Below, piece by piece: positions 41,142 to 51,500 of a stretch of 64,000 bases of DNA. The translations under genes were made by a program, and so were the position numbers. The DNA lies in contig NZ_CP036498.1 of assembly GCF_018279705.1 (NCBI RefSeq), positions 1 through 64,000 of the forward strand. Reading direction: 5' to 3'. This DNA comes from Tardiphaga alba. Lineage in GTDB: Bacteria > Pseudomonadota > Alphaproteobacteria > Rhizobiales > Xanthobacteraceae. Positions within the stretch are counted from its first letter, which is position 1; each line of letters starts with the position of its first letter. Below the pieces are notes generated by a model, which saw only the letters and a program-made list of their open reading frames with translations, ran no database searches and was not told the origin of the DNA.

Positions 41142-42677
41142 ATGATCCGCTCCATTTTGATGGTTTCCACGGGCACCCTGGCCTCGCGCCTGCTCGGCTT
41201 TGCGCGCGATGCCATGGTCGCGGCGCTGCTGGGTGCGGGCGCCGTCGCGGATGCGTTTCTGGTGGCGTTTCAGCTCGTCAATGTGATCCGGCGATTGCTG
41301 ACGGAAGGTGCGCTGAACGCCGCGCTGATACCCGCCTGGGCGCGCATCCATGCCGTGGACGGCCCCGAAGCAGCCGCCGCCTTCGCCGGCCGCATTCTCT
41401 GCACCGTGAGCGCCGCCGTGATCATCGCCGCACTGCTGATCGGCCTGGCCATGCCTCAGGTCATTGCGATTGTGGCGCCCGGCTTTGTCGGCGCCCCCAC
41501 GCTGCAACTCGCCACCGACAATGCCCGGCTGATGTTGCCCTATCTCGCTTTCGCCGGCCCCGTCACGGTGATGATGGGTCTTTACAACGCGCAACATCGC
41601 TTCGCGCTGACGGCTTTTTCCCCGCTGCTGTTCAATGCCGCGCTGATCGCCGTGATGGCGCTCCTGCTGGCATGGCCGCAGCAGGCCGCCACTGCCGCTA
41701 TGGTCATGGCGGCCACGGTCGGCGTCGCCGGCCTGCTGCAACTGTCGATGCTGATCCTGCGGCAATCCGGCAGCAAACTGGCATCGCCCTTGCGGCTGTC
41801 GCTCGATGCCGACATGCGCGCCTTTTTCCGCAAGGCGCTGCCGGGCATGGTCGCGAGCTCCGGCCCGCAGCTTCTCATCGTCGGCGGCGCGATCATCGCA
41901 TCATCGCTGCCATCAGCCGTATCATGGCTCTACTTTGCAAACCGCCTGATCGAATTGCCACTCGGCATCGTCGGCACCGCAATGGGCACGGTGCTGATCC
42001 CCGAACTGACGCGCGCCGCGCGTGACAATGATCACGCGCTGATGACCCATGCGCAGTCGCGCGGGATCGAGCTGGCAATCGGACTGACATTGCCAGCGAC
42101 ATTGGGATTGATCGTATTGAGCACGCCCATCGTGCGACTGTTGTTCGAACACGGCGCTTTCACTGCGAGCGATACGGCGGCCACTGCGCAGGCAATGACC
42201 TGGCTCGCGCTGGCGCTGCCGGCGCATGTGCTGATCAAGACGCTGTCACCGGCCTTCTTTGCGCGGGAGAATACGCATACGCCGCTGATAGCGACGCTGG
42301 TCGGCTTGATCGTGGCGATCGTTGCGGCCTATGGGCTTGGCGCATCCTTCGGCCCGAGCGGCATCGCTGCGGCGATCGCGCTGGCGGCCTGGAGCAGCGC
42401 AATCGTGCTGGTGATCCACGGTGGACGATCGTTTGGCTGGGCGATCGATGCGGATGCAAGGCGCAGGCTCCCGATATTCGCACTGGCCGCGATCATCATG
42501 GGCGGGCTGCTGTGGCTGCTGACGCGCTATATGCCGGGCGCTGATCACAAACTCGCGCAGTCGGTCCTGCTATTCCTGCAAATCGCCTGCGGGTTGGCGA
42601 TCTATGCCGTACCGCTGGTGCTCACTGGCGCCCTACGCTGGCGGGATATTCGCGCGGCGCTCAGGAAGCCCACCTGA
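41142..42677 (+). CDS. murJ: Lipid II flippase MurJ
   Basis: MurJ flips the peptidoglycan precursor lipid II across the inner membrane. The 511-residue protein starts IRSILMVSTGTLASRLLGFARDAMVA and has about fourteen helices, with conserved RRLLTEGALNAALIP and PLGIVGTAMGTVLIPEL. Length is normal. A role with trpS, 91 bases downstream, is not implied beyond shared strand. Confidence 0.95.
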   Translation: MIRSILMVSTGTLASRLLGFARDAMVAALLGAGAVADAFLVAFQLVNVIRRLLTEGALNAALIPAWARIHAVDGPEAAAAFAGRILCTVSAAVIIAALLIGLAMPQVIAIVAPGFVGAPTLQLATDNARLMLPYLAFAGPVTVMMGLYNAQHRFALTAFSPLLFNAALIAVMALLLAWPQQAATAAMVMAATVGVAGLLQLSMLILRQSGSKLASPLRLSLDADMRAFFRKALPGMVASSGPQLLIVGGAIIASSLPSAVSWLYFANRLIELPLGIVGTAMGTVLIPELTRAARDNDHALMTHAQSRGIELAIGLTLPATLGLIVLSTPIVRLLFEHGAFTASDTAATAQAMTWLALALPAHVLIKTLSPAFFARENTHTPLIATLVGLIVAIVAAYGLGASFGPSGIAAAIALAAWSSAIVLVIHGGRSFGWAIDADARRRLPIFALAAIIMGGLLWLLTRYMPGADHKLAQSVLLFLQIACGLAIYAVPLVLTGALRWRDIRAALRKPT

Positions 42678-42768
42678 CTTCACGACATTGGTCATGGACG
42701 CCGCCCGGCGCCTGTGGCAAGGGACGCCGCGGCCCGCACTCCACCACGGGCCTAGAAGGAACTAGGCT

Positions 42769-43848
42769 ATGTCATCTGCTCCACTGGCATCCACCCAGCA
42801 GGCTTTCACCCAGCGCGTGTTCTCGGGCGTCCAGCCCACCGGCAACCTGCATCTCGGCAACTATCTCGGCGCCATCGTCAACTTCGTCAAATTGCAGGAG
42901 CAGTATAGCTGCCTGTATTGCGTCGTGGACCTGCATGCCGTCACCGTGGCGCCGTCCGTCTGGGGCGGCCCGGACGAGCTGCGCCGCTGCACCCGTGAAG
43001 TCACTGCGGCCTTCATCGCTTCGGGCATCGACCCGAAGAAGCAGATCATTTTCAACCAGAGCCAGGTCGCGGGACACGCCGAACTCGCCTGGGTATTCAA
43101 CTGCGTCGCCCGCCTCGGCTGGCTGAACCGCATGACCCAGTTCAAGGAAAAGGCCGGCAAGGACCGCGAAAACGCGTCCGTGGGTCTCTACGACTATCCC
43201 GTGCTGATGGCCGCCGACATCCTGCTGTATCGCGCCACCCATGTGCCGGTGGGCGAGGACCAGAAGCAGCATCTCGAACTCGCGCGCGATATCGCGCAGA
43301 AGTTCAACAATGACTTTGCTGAATCAATCGCGAAGCAGGGCCATGTCGGCCCGTACTTCCCGCAGCCCGAGCCTGTGATCACCGGCCCGGCGACGCGCGT
43401 GATGAGCCTTCGCGACGGCACCAAGAAGATGTCGAAGTCCGATCCGTCGGACTATTCGCGCATCAACCTCACCGATGACGCGGATTCGATTGCGCAGAAG
43501 ATTCGCAAGGCGAAGACCGACCCGGAACCGTTGCCATCGGAAGAAAAGGGTCTGGAGCCGCGTCCGGAAGCCGACAATCTCGTCGGCATCTATGCGGCGC
43601 TGTCGGGCCGCGCCAAAGCCGATATTCTCAGCGAATTCGGTGGTGCGCAGTTCTCCGGTTTCAAGGCGAATCTCGTCGATCTCGCCGTGGAAAAGCTGTC
43701 ACCGATCGCGAATGAGATGAAGAAGCTGTCTGCGGATCACGCTTATGTCGATGCGGTGCTCGCCGATGGCAGCGACCGTGCACGTGCGATTGCCGATGAA
43801 ACCATGACGTCCGTCAAGGACATCATGGGATTTGTGCGCAAACGGTAA
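42769..43848 (+). CDS. trpS: Tryptophanyl-tRNA synthetase
   Basis: A class I synthetase of 359 residues that charges tRNA-Trp. It has the HIGH-like site [14 protein letters not shown] at about 22-35, [30 protein letters not shown] (tryptophan pocket), and the KMSKS loop at about 219-223 (KKMSKSDPS). Length is typical of the alphaproteobacterial form. An ATG with a GGAA ribosome site precedes it. Confidence 0.97.
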   Translation: MSSAPLASTQQAFTQRVFSGVQPTGNLHLGNYLGAIVNFVKLQEQYSCLYCVVDLHAVTVAPSVWGGPDELRRCTREVTAAFIASGIDPKKQIIFNQSQVAGHAELAWVFNCVARLGWLNRMTQFKEKAGKDRENASVGLYDYPVLMAADILLYRATHVPVGEDQKQHLELARDIAQKFNNDFAESIAKQGHVGPYFPQPEPVITGPATRVMSLRDGTKKMSKSDPSDYSRINLTDDADSIAQKIRKAKTDPEPLPSEEKGLEPRPEADNLVGIYAALSGRAKADILSEFGGAQFSGFKANLVDLAVEKLSPIANEMKKLSADHAYVDAVLADGSDRARAIADETMTSVKDIMGFVRKR

Positions 43849-43978
43849 TCGCGGCGGAATCCAGCTCTCTCCACGTCTTCGCCACAATCGTCGCGACGCA
43901 AGCTCACGCTTGCGAGCGGCTTGTCGAACGCGCATGCGCCGTGGCAGCATGAGGTGAAGAGCTAGCATCGGGACATGC

Positions 43979-44473
43979 ATGAGCACTCAGCGACGTAGTT
44001 ATGAAACCGGCCACAAGCCGAAATGCCTCGTGGTCGTCGATGACAGCGAGGAATGGGATCGCGCGGTGTATTACGCCGCGCGTTGGGCCGTGCGTGTCGG
44101 CGGCGGCGTGGTGATGCTGCGCGTGATCGAGACGGAAGATCGCAACCAGCAATGGCTTGGCGTCGCCGAAGTCATGCGTGCCGAAGCCGAGGAAGGCGCC
44201 AATGCGGCGCTGGACCGCGCGTCCGGCCGCGCCAATGGCCTCGCTGCGATCACGCCTGAACGCGTGATCCGCGAGGGCGAGCCGACCGAGCAGATTCTCG
44301 ATGTGATCGACAAGGATGTCGATATTTCCATGCTGGTGCTGGCGGCTTCCGCGGGCGCCGAGGGACCGGGTCCCATTGTCACCATGATGGCGAAGCTGGT
44401 CGGGACATTCCCGGTGCCGGTGGTCGTGGTGCCGGGAAGCCTGACGGATCAGGATATCGACGGGCTGTCGTGA
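43979..44473 (+). CDS. Universal stress protein, UspA family
   Basis: A 164-residue cytosolic protein with the Usp fold: PKCLVVVDDSEEWDRAVYYAARWAVRVGG at the N-terminus and a C-terminal ISMLVLAASAGAEGPGP...FPVPVVVVPG. The nucleotide-loop G-x2-G-x9-G(S/T) is only partly kept (ASAGAEGPGP). Role is general; no partner gene is evident. A composite repeat follows it. Confidence 0.87.
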   Translation: MSTQRRSYETGHKPKCLVVVDDSEEWDRAVYYAARWAVRVGGGVVMLRVIETEDRNQQWLGVAEVMRAEAEEGANAALDRASGRANGLAAITPERVIREGEPTEQILDVIDKDVDISMLVLAASAGAEGPGPIVTMMAKLVGTFPVPVVVVPGSLTDQDIDGLS

Positions 44474-44476
44474 TTT

Positions 44477-44682
44477 CCTTCCCCCGCATCTTGCGCGGGG
44501 AGAAGGTGGCCGCGTGAAGCGCGGTCGGATGAGGGGCGGGGCACACAGGTTGCCCAGCCAAGACCTCACGGATCGCACGGATCCGATCCGAAACACCTGC
44601 GCTACCGGATTCTTATGTGCCATGCCCCTCACCCACCCGGCTGCGCCGGTTGATCTCTCCCCGCAAAAGAGCGGGGAGAGGT
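44477..44682. repeat. Composite dispersed repeat, copy 1 (before nfuA)
   Basis: The left arm reads CCTTCCCCCGC...GCGGGGAGAAGGTGGCCGC...GATGAGGGGC and the right arm GCCCCTCACCC...CTCTCCCCGC...GCGGGGAGAGG, each with its own hairpin and together forming inverted ends. The same arrangement recurs at 45342-45543. It fills most of the 297-base gap between the Usp gene and nfuA; no gene is seen in it. Confidence 0.85.
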
Positions 44683-44770
44683 TAGAAACCTTGATTCGTG
44701 CCTTTTTCATCGCCATCTGCTAGGCACAACCCCACGCGCCGGCCTTGAACCGGCGACGCAGGAGAGACCG

Positions 44771-45337
44771 ATGTTCATCCAGACCGAAGCGACCCCCAAT
44801 CCCGCCACGCTGAAATTCATCCCTGGTCGGGATGTGCTGACCAGCGGGACCATGGAATTCACGACCGCCGACGCAGCCTCGCGCTCGCCGCTGGCCGAAA
44901 AGCTCTTCGCCGTGAAGGGCGTCACCGGCGTCTTCTACGGCGCCGATTTCGTCACCGTCACCAAGGACGACAGCGACTGGCAGCACCTCAAGCCGGCGAT
45001 CCTCGGCGCCATCATGGAACACTACATGTCCGGCGCGCCGCTGCTCGCCGATGGCAGCGCTCCGGCGGGCGATATCGATGACGAAGACGAGTTCTTCGAC
45101 GAGAACGACGCCGAGACCGTGGATGTCATCAAGGACCTGATCGAGACCCGCGTGCGCCCGGCTGTCGCCAATGACGGCGGCGACATCACCTTCCGCGGCT
45201 TCAAGGACGGCATCGTCTATCTCGCCATGAAGGGCGCCTGCTCGGGCTGCCCCTCATCGACCGCCACACTGCAGCATGGCATCCAGAACCTGCTGAAGCA
45301 TTTTGTGCCGGAAGTGCAGGAAGTGCGGCCGATGTGA
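44771..45337 (+). CDS. nfuA: Fe-S cluster carrier protein, NifU/NfuA type
   Basis: A 188-residue protein with an N-terminal Nfu_N domain (MFIQTEATPNPATLKFIPG) and a C-terminal NifU-like domain carrying the cluster-binding CxxC in GACSGCPSST (about residue 157). This two-domain form passes 4Fe-4S clusters to target enzymes. It is bracketed by two copies of a composite repeat. Confidence 0.94.
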   Translation: MFIQTEATPNPATLKFIPGRDVLTSGTMEFTTADAASRSPLAEKLFAVKGVTGVFYGADFVTVTKDDSDWQHLKPAILGAIMEHYMSGAPLLADGSAPAGDIDDEDEFFDENDAETVDVIKDLIETRVRPAVANDGGDITFRGFKDGIVYLAMKGACSGCPSSTATLQHGIQNLLKHFVPEVQEVRPM

Positions 45338-45341
45338 TCTT

Positions 45342-45543
45342 CCTTCTCCCCGCATGCGCGGGAGAAGGTGGCCACGCGAAGCGTGGCCGGATGAGGGGCC
45401 GGGCACGGCCTCTCCATATGCGAAATACTATCGGGTCGTGAGAATTCCGATCCGAGAGAGCGGTGTATGCAGCAGCTTGCGTGCCATGCCCCTCACCCGC
45501 CGCGAAGACGCGGCGACCTCTCCCCGTAAAGAACGGGGAGAGG
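45342..45543. repeat. Composite dispersed repeat, copy 2 (after nfuA)
   Basis: Same architecture as 44477-44682: CCTTCTCCCCGC...GCGGGAGAAGGTGGCCACGC...GATGAGGGGC on the left, GCCCCTCACCC...CCTCTCCCCG...CGGGGAGAGG on the right. It lies between nfuA and the end of the chemoreceptor gene. Confidence 0.85.
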
Positions 45544-45556
45544 TTAGAAAGAACAA

Positions 45557-47236
45557 CTACCTTCCGATGCTCGCAGCTTCTTCCGCCGCACGTTGCATGC
45601 TTGACGACATCTCGTTCGTCACCACGCTCTGCTCTTCCACCGCAGCAGCCGTCGCCGTCACATACTCGCTGACATGCTGAATTTCGCTCTTAATCGCGTT
45701 CAGCGCATCGACGACATCGCCTGAAATACCGTTCAGGCTGCCGATTTCGCTGGAGATCCGATCCGTCGCCTGCTTGGCCTGCGTCGCGAGATTCTTCACC
45801 TCGGACGCGACCACGGCGAAGCCGCGACCAGCCTCGCCCGCACGGGCCGATTCGATCGTGGCATTCAGCGCCAGCAGATTGATCTGGCCGGTGATGTTGC
45901 CGATCAGCTCGACAATGCCGCTCATCGCCTGCGCTGCCGCAGCGAGTCGCTGCGCCTGACCGTCCGCAACCTCGACCTTGCCGACGGCTGACATCGCCGT
46001 CTCCCGTGACTTCGTCATGGCTTCGGAAATCTCGCGCACCGAGGCATTAAGTTCTTCGGCACCGGCAGCGACCGACTCCATCATCCCACGCACGCGCTCG
46101 CTCTTCATCCGAGCAATGACCTGTGCCGAGACGTCGGACGCGTATTTCACAACCTTGTAGGGTTTACCGTTCAAATCCAGAATCGGATTGTAGGACGCCT
46201 GGATCCAGACCTGCTTGCCGTTCTTGCCGACGCGCTGATACTCCGCGGCCTGATACTCACCACGCTGCAGCGCCGCCCAGAACGTCGCATAGGCGCTACT
46301 GCCGCGTTCTTCGGCGCTGACGAACATGCTGTGATGTTTGCCCTGAATCTCCGAGAGAGCGTATCCCATGACGCTCAGGAAATTCTGGTTGGCATTGAGA
46401 ACGATGCCATCGAGATTGAATTCGATCACCGCCTGCGATTTGCCGATTGCCTCGATCTGCGCCGAGAAATTCGCTGTGCGCAACTTCTGCTCGGTGACAT
46501 CGGAGGCGAATTTGATGACCTTCAACGGCTGGCCATCCTCATCGAAGATCGGATTATAGGTCGCGAGAATCCAGACTTCCTTGCCGCCTTTGCCGACCCG
46601 CTTGTATTCCGCGGCCTGATATTCGCCGCGCTTCAAGCTTGCCCAGAATTCGGCATAGGCAGCGCTGTTACGATCTGCCGGCGTCACAAACATGCTGTGA
46701 TGCTTGCCGCGTATTTCGTCCAGCGAGTAACCCAGCGTGTCGAGAAAGAGCTGGTTGGCCGAAACGATCGTGCCATCCATCTTGAATTCGATGATCGCCT
46801 GCGAGCGCTCGATGGCTGCAATCTTGCCGCGATCTTCCAGGCTGCGAACCTTCTGCGCTGTGACATCGCTGCAGAACTTGACGACTTTGACAGCGTTGCC
46901 GCTGTCGTCGAGGATCGGATTATACGATCCCTGAATCCAGACTTCGCGATCGCCTTTGCCCAGGCGCTTGAATTCACCGGCTTGATAGACACCGCGATTC
47001 AACACTGCCCAGAAGTCACGATACGCAGCGCTGTTGCGGCTGCCAGGCATCACGAACATGCTGTGATGCTTGCCCACGACTTCGGCAAGCGTGTAGCCCA
47101 TCGTCGTCAGGAAATTCTCGTTTGCGGTGATGATCGTTCCATCGAGGTTGAACTCGATCAGCGCGAAAGACTTGTTGATCGCCTTCGTTTCGGCGAGCGC
47201 ATTCCGCGCAGCTGGATTCGTCAACCACTGCAACAT
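45557..47236 (-). CDS. Soluble methyl-accepting chemotaxis protein with three PAS domains
   Basis: A 559-residue receptor without membrane segments. Three tandem PAS-PAC units (about 18-135, 140-255, 262-375) share the blocks [16 protein letters not shown], SAAYxxFWxxLxRGxYQAxE and GxxVWIQxxYNPILD, so they arose by duplication. The C-terminal signalling domain (about 395-555) has the hairpin tip [32 protein letters not shown] domains of this type often bind haem or FAD and sense oxygen or redox. It has no adjacent che genes. The 559 residues contain no TM helix, so it is cytosolic. Confidence 0.92.
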   Translation of the reverse strand: MLQWLTNPAARNALAETKAINKSFALIEFNLDGTIITANENFLTTMGYTLAEVVGKHHSMFVMPGSRNSAAYRDFWAVLNRGVYQAGEFKRLGKGDREVWIQGSYNPILDDSGNAVKVVKFCSDVTAQKVRSLEDRGKIAAIERSQAIIEFKMDGTIVSANQLFLDTLGYSLDEIRGKHHSMFVTPADRNSAAYAEFWASLKRGEYQAAEYKRVGKGGKEVWILATYNPIFDEDGQPLKVIKFASDVTEQKLRTANFSAQIEAIGKSQAVIEFNLDGIVLNANQNFLSVMGYALSEIQGKHHSMFVSAEERGSSAYATFWAALQRGEYQAAEYQRVGKNGKQVWIQASYNPILDLNGKPYKVVKYASDVSAQVIARMKSERVRGMMESVAAGAEELNASVREISEAMTKSRETAMSAVGKVEVADGQAQRLAAAAQAMSGIVELIGNITGQINLLALNATIESARAGEAGRGFAVVASEVKNLATQAKQATDRISSEIGSLNGISGDVVDALNAIKSEIQHVSEYVTATAAAVEEQSVVTNEMSSSMQRAAEEAASIGR

Positions 47237-47605
47237 CGAAAAGACTTTCTGTTTATGGCTTCCCGGGAAATCGTTTAGTCAAATGCACAACCAGACCGAC
47301 TGACAAAGGTGAGTCGAACACCTTTGCGCCTGCTGGTATCCTTCTGTCATCGATGTCCAAAAAATTGATTAAATTGGAACCGGGATTGCCAGCGACAAGC
47401 TGGCCCGCACGCGCGCAGAATCGAAATTGGCCTTGTCATTCCGGCACTTCTTTATGCCTTGCCGGTAAAGATAAATATTATAGTTGAGTGACTCCGGCAT
47501 CCCCGGATTGCTCGCCGCAGGTGAATGCGGCATGGCCTTACCCGCATTCGAATACTATAGGTACACAACCGGGTATCCTTCCCGGCTCGACGGAACGCCT
47601 ACGAC
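47237..47605. other. Intergenic region between the chemoreceptor gene and tsaB
   Basis: This 369-base gap separates two divergent genes and must hold both promoters. It is more AT-rich around 47360-47490. I see no convincing gene, repeat or clear promoter hexamers in it. Confidence 0.5.
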
Positions 47606-48307
47606 ATGCTGATTCTCGCAATCGATACCGCCCTCGACGCCTGTGCCGCCGGTGTTCTCGACACCCGCAGCGGACAATTGATCGCGCACGAATCGCAACC
47701 GATGAAGCGCGGCCATGCCGAGGCGCTGATGCCGCTGCTGGCGCGCGTGATGCAGCTATCCGGTATCGGCTTCCCCGAACTCGACCGGATCGCGGTCACC
47801 ACAGGCCCGGGCAGCTTCACCGGTCTGCGCGTCGGCCTCTCCGCCGGGCGCGGCATCGGCCTCGCGGCGGGCAAGCCCGTGGTCGGCGTGACGACATTGG
47901 CGGCCTATGCGGCTCCCGTCGTCACTCAGAACGGCGACGCGCCGGTCATGGCTGCAATCGATGCACGCCACGACCATGTGTACTTCCAGGCGGTGAGCGG
48001 AAACGGCACGTCACTACAGCGCCCTTGCGTCATCCCGATCGACGATGCGATCGATGCGGCACGCTTCGGAGCGCCGCATCTGGTGGGTAACGCCGCGGAG
48101 ATGTTGGCGGCGCACTGGCCCGCCGATGCGACTGCGCCGGTAGCGGTGGATCAGCAACCCGCACCGGAGATATCCTGGGTCGCTTGGCTCGGCGCCGCCG
48201 TCGATCCACAGACGGCCCTGGCGCGGCCGTTCTATCTGCGCGCGCCCGACGCCAAACCGCAATCGAGCTTGATGGGTGCGCTCGATCAGACGCAGCCGGC
48301 ATCATGA
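47606..48307 (+). CDS. tsaB: tRNA threonylcarbamoyladenosine biosynthesis protein TsaB
   Basis: TsaB is the inactive ASKHA paralogue that partners TsaD in t6A37 tRNA modification. The 233-residue protein has ILAIDTALDACAAGVLD at the N-terminus and AVTTGPGSFTGLRVGLSAGRGIG near 70, both characteristic. It overlaps rimI by four bases. It opens a long plus-strand housekeeping run that extends to trmB. Confidence 0.93.
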   Translation: MLILAIDTALDACAAGVLDTRSGQLIAHESQPMKRGHAEALMPLLARVMQLSGIGFPELDRIAVTTGPGSFTGLRVGLSAGRGIGLAAGKPVVGVTTLAAYAAPVVTQNGDAPVMAAIDARHDHVYFQAVSGNGTSLQRPCVIPIDDAIDAARFGAPHLVGNAAEMLAAHWPADATAPVAVDQQPAPEISWVAWLGAAVDPQTALARPFYLRAPDAKPQSSLMGALDQTQPAS

Positions 48308-48792
48308 CGCTGCCGTCCTGGTTCCCGTTCTTCCGCACTGCGCCCGCCGTGGTCGAAGCCGCAACGCCAAAGGACGCGGCGCAACTGGCGCGACTGCACG
48401 CCGCATCGTTTCATCGCGGCTGGGGCGACGGTGAATTCGAGCAGATGCTGCGCGAGCCCAACACGCTGATCCATCGGCTGCGACAGGGCCGCAGCATTGT
48501 CGGCTTTGCCGCATCGCGCATCGCCGCGGATGAAGCGGAAATCCTGTCCGTTGCGGTATCGCCTGACCAACGTGGCCGTGGCCTGTCACGCGACCTGTTC
48601 CTCATCCATCTTGGCCATCTCGCCGGACGCGGCGTGCGCACCGTGTTCCTCGAAGTGGAGGAAAACAACATGCCGGCGCGGCGGCTCTATGATCGCACCG
48701 GCTTTGCCGTGGTCGGCCAGCGCGAGCGCTATTACAAGGAAGCCAACGGCGCCGAATTGAACGCCCTGATCATGCGTCGCGACTTGTCCTGA
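48304..48792 (+). CDS. rimI: Ribosomal protein S18 alanine N-acetyltransferase
   Basis: A 162-residue GNAT acetyltransferase with the acetyl-CoA loop SVAVSPDQRGRGLSRDL and FLEVEENNMPARRLYDRTGF, typical of RimI. The ATG at 48304 overlaps the tsaB stop (ATGA), so the longer frame is not used. The tsaB-rimI pairing is common and supports the call. Confidence 0.9.
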   Translation: MTLPSWFPFFRTAPAVVEAATPKDAAQLARLHAASFHRGWGDGEFEQMLREPNTLIHRLRQGRSIVGFAASRIAADEAEILSVAVSPDQRGRGLSRDLFLIHLGHLAGRGVRTVFLEVEENNMPARRLYDRTGFAVVGQRERYYKEANGAELNALIMRRDLS

Positions 48793-48834
48793 CGCCGCGC
48801 CAGTGGCAAAAGAAGCCACTGCGAGAACAGAGCT

Positions 48835-49287
48835 ATGACTATTTTGAAATCGACATCTTCCAAAGTGAACAGCATTGAATCGCGCTGCGCTGCGACAGGC
48901 ATGCGCATGACCGAACAGCGCCGCGTGATCGCGCGCGTGCTGGCGGAAGCCGACGATCATCCCGATGTGGAAGAGCTCTATCGCCGCTGCGTTGCCATCG
49001 ATGACAAGATCTCGATCTCGACAGTGTATCGCACCGTCAAACTGTTTGAGGATGCGGGTATCATCGAGCGTCATGATTTCCGCGAAGGCCGCGCACGCTA
49101 CGAGACGATGCGCGATACGCATCACGACCATCTGATCAATTTGCGCGATGGAACGGTGATCGAGTTCACGTCGGAAGCCATCGAAGCGCTGCAGGCGGAA
49201 GTCGCGGCCAAGCTTGGCTATAAGCTCGTCGATCATCGGCTCGAGCTGTATTGCGTACCGCTCGATGAGGACAAGTCCAAGCAGTGA
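48835..49287 (+). CDS. Fur family metalloregulator, probably Mur
   Basis: A 150-residue Fur-type repressor with the winged helix (TEQRRVIARVLAEADDHPDVEELYRR, ISISTVYRTVKLFEDAGII) and the metal site HHDHLINL. The CxxC pairs of E. coli Fur are absent. In Rhizobiales the Fur homologue next to rimI and miaB usually acts as the manganese regulator Mur, with iron control left to Irr and RirA; the assignment here rests on that context. Its stop overlaps the next GTG. Confidence 0.88.
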   Translation: MTILKSTSSKVNSIESRCAATGMRMTEQRRVIARVLAEADDHPDVEELYRRCVAIDDKISISTVYRTVKLFEDAGIIERHDFREGRARYETMRDTHHDHLINLRDGTVIEFTSEAIEALQAEVAAKLGYKLVDHRLELYCVPLDEDKSKQ

Positions 49288-49973
49288 GCTTCGATCTCGT
49301 CATTTTCGACTGCGACGGCGTGCTCGTCGATAGTGAGGCGCTAGCCTGCGTTGTGCATGCAGATGTGCTCACGGCCTACGGCTATGCCATTACCGCCGCG
49401 CAGGTGCATGAGCGCTTCCTGGGCCGTTCGGCGCGCGAAGCGCGGGCGCAAGTCGAATCCGAAATGGGGCGCGTGCTGCCGGACGAATATACGGACTCGC
49501 TGCGATCCACCATCGATCGGGTGTTCGGCGAGCAACTGCAGCCGGTGCCCGGAATCGACGATGTCCTGGCGGGCCTCACGCAGCAGAAATGCGTGGCCTC
49601 ATCGGGGACGCCGACGCGGATTCGCTCGAGCCTCACCACCACCAAGCTTATCCATCACTTCGGCGAGCATCTGTATTCGGCCTTGCAGGTCGAGCGCGGC
49701 AAGCCGGCGCCGGACCTGTTCCTGTTTGCCGCCGCCCAGATGGGCGTCGATCCCGCGCGCTGCGTGGTGATCGAGGACAGCATCCATGGGGTCTCAGGGG
49801 CCGTGGCAGCGGGCATGACAGTGTTTGGCTTCCATGGCGGAGCCCATTGCGGGCCGTCGACCGCAGGGGCCCTACAGGCCACCGGAGCCCATCTGGTGTT
49901 TTGCGACATGCGGCAACTTCCGGCGCTGATCGAGGCCGGCGCGCCCGGCGCACGCGCCTTCGATCCGGCGTAA
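49284..49973 (+). CDS. HAD superfamily phosphatase
   Basis: A 229-residue HAD hydrolase: motif I FDCDGVLVDSE (nucleophile D9), motif II ASSGT, motif III K in RGKPAPDLF, and motif IV VIEDS. The helical cap after motif I is of the phosphoglycolate or beta-phosphoglucomutase type, as in sugar phosphate phosphatases. The GTG start overlaps the Fur-family stop as GTGA, which shows translational coupling. Substrate unknown. Confidence 0.88.
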   Translation: MSFDLVIFDCDGVLVDSEALACVVHADVLTAYGYAITAAQVHERFLGRSAREARAQVESEMGRVLPDEYTDSLRSTIDRVFGEQLQPVPGIDDVLAGLTQQKCVASSGTPTRIRSSLTTTKLIHHFGEHLYSALQVERGKPAPDLFLFAAAQMGVDPARCVVIEDSIHGVSGAVAAGMTVFGFHGGAHCGPSTAGALQATGAHLVFCDMRQLPALIEAGAPGARAFDPA

Positions 49974-50080
49974 CTCGTTGTAACGATTATATTTTGCCGC
50001 TGACGCTGGATTTATCGGGCGCGAGCCTATAATTGAACGCTGCGCGCGCGTGACGCGCTTTTTCTTACAGTTTGGGTTCC

Positions 50081-51496
50081 ATGACCACCGCGCCGCGCAA
50101 GCTGCACATCAAATCCTTCGGCTGCCAGATGAATGTCTACGATGCCCAGCGCATGGTGGACACGCTGGCGCCTGAAGGTTTCGTCGAGACAGCCAATGCC
50201 GACGATGCGGATCTGGTGATCCTGAACACCTGCCACATCCGCGAAAAGGCGTCCGAGAAGGTCTATTCCGAACTCGGCAAGCTGCGCCTCGCCAAGGCCG
50301 AAGCCGCCCAGCACGGCAAGCAGATGAATGTCGTGGTGGCCGGCTGCGTCGCCCAGGCCGAGGGCGACGAGATCATCCGTCGTGCCCCGGTGGTCGATGT
50401 CGTGGTCGGCCCGCAGAGCTATCACAACCTGCCGCAGCTGCTCGCCAAGGCACGCGACGGCGAGCGCGCGCTAGATACGGATTTCCCGGTCGAGGACAAG
50501 TTCGGCTTCCTCCCGGCGCCGAAACCGGCCGCGATTCGCGCCCGCGGCATCTCGGCCTTCGTGACGGTGCAGGAAGGCTGCGACAAGTTCTGCACCTTCT
50601 GTGTGGTGCCCTATACCCGCGGCGCCGAAGTGTCGCGCCCGGTGGCGAAGATCATCGAGGATACCGAGCGCCTTGCTGACAATGGCGTCCGCGAGATCAC
50701 GCTGATCGGCCAGAACGTCAACGGCTATCACGGCGAAGGCCCGGACGGCCGGCCATGGGCGCTGGGCCAACTGATCTTCCGCCTCGCCGAGATCCCCGGC
50801 ATCGCCCGCATCCGCTATTCCACCAGCCATCCCCGCGATGTCGAGGACACGCTGATCGCAGCGCATCGCGATTTGCCGCAGCTGATGCCCTTCGTGCATT
50901 TGCCCGTGCAGTCCGGTTCGGACCGGATTCTCGCGGCCATGAACAGAAAACATACGGCGGCCGACTATCGCCGGGTCATCGAGCGTTTCCGGTCCGCGCG
51001 GCAAGATATTGCTTTTACGTCGGATTTCATCGTCGGCTTCCCCGGCGAGACGGAACAGGACTTTGCCGACACACTCGCACTCGTCACACAAATCGGTTAC
51101 GCTGGCGCGTATTCGTTCAAGTATTCGCCGCGACCGGGCACGCCGGCTGCGGAGTTGCAGGAGACGGTGTCACAGGCCGACATGGACGAGCGACTGACGC
51201 GGCTACAGACCCTGATCGACAGCCAGCAAGCGGCCTTCAACAAGGCTGCCGTCGGCAAGACCGTCGATGTGCTGTTCGAGCGTGCCGCCCGCAATCCCGG
51301 CCAGATCGTCGGCCGCACGGCTTTCCTGCAGCCAGCCCATGTGATGGCCTCCGAGGACATCATCGGCAAGATCCTTCCGGTCCAGGTCGAAAGCCTCGAG
51401 CGCTACAGCCTGATCGGCACGCTGGCCACAGCCACGCATCCACCCCTTTCATCGTCTGAGTTATCGCAGCCTGTTCTCACCGCCACGGGAGCCTGA
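50081..51496 (+). CDS. miaB: tRNA-2-methylthio-N6-dimethylallyladenosine synthase
   Basis: MiaB is the radical SAM methylthiotransferase that modifies A37 of tRNA. The 471-residue protein has the N-terminal cluster cysteines ([30 protein letters not shown]), the radical-SAM CxxxCxxC ([15 protein letters not shown]) and a C-terminal TRAM domain ([21 protein letters not shown]). ATG 50081 is preferred over the in-frame TTG at 50072. Confidence 0.96.
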   Translation: MTTAPRKLHIKSFGCQMNVYDAQRMVDTLAPEGFVETANADDADLVILNTCHIREKASEKVYSELGKLRLAKAEAAQHGKQMNVVVAGCVAQAEGDEIIRRAPVVDVVVGPQSYHNLPQLLAKARDGERALDTDFPVEDKFGFLPAPKPAAIRARGISAFVTVQEGCDKFCTFCVVPYTRGAEVSRPVAKIIEDTERLADNGVREITLIGQNVNGYHGEGPDGRPWALGQLIFRLAEIPGIARIRYSTSHPRDVEDTLIAAHRDLPQLMPFVHLPVQSGSDRILAAMNRKHTAADYRRVIERFRSARQDIAFTSDFIVGFPGETEQDFADTLALVTQIGYAGAYSFKYSPRPGTPAAELQETVSQADMDERLTRLQTLIDSQQAAFNKAAVGKTVDVLFERAARNPGQIVGRTAFLQPAHVMASEDIIGKILPVQVESLERYSLIGTLATATHPPLSSSELSQPVLTATGA

Positions 51497-51500
51497 ATTC

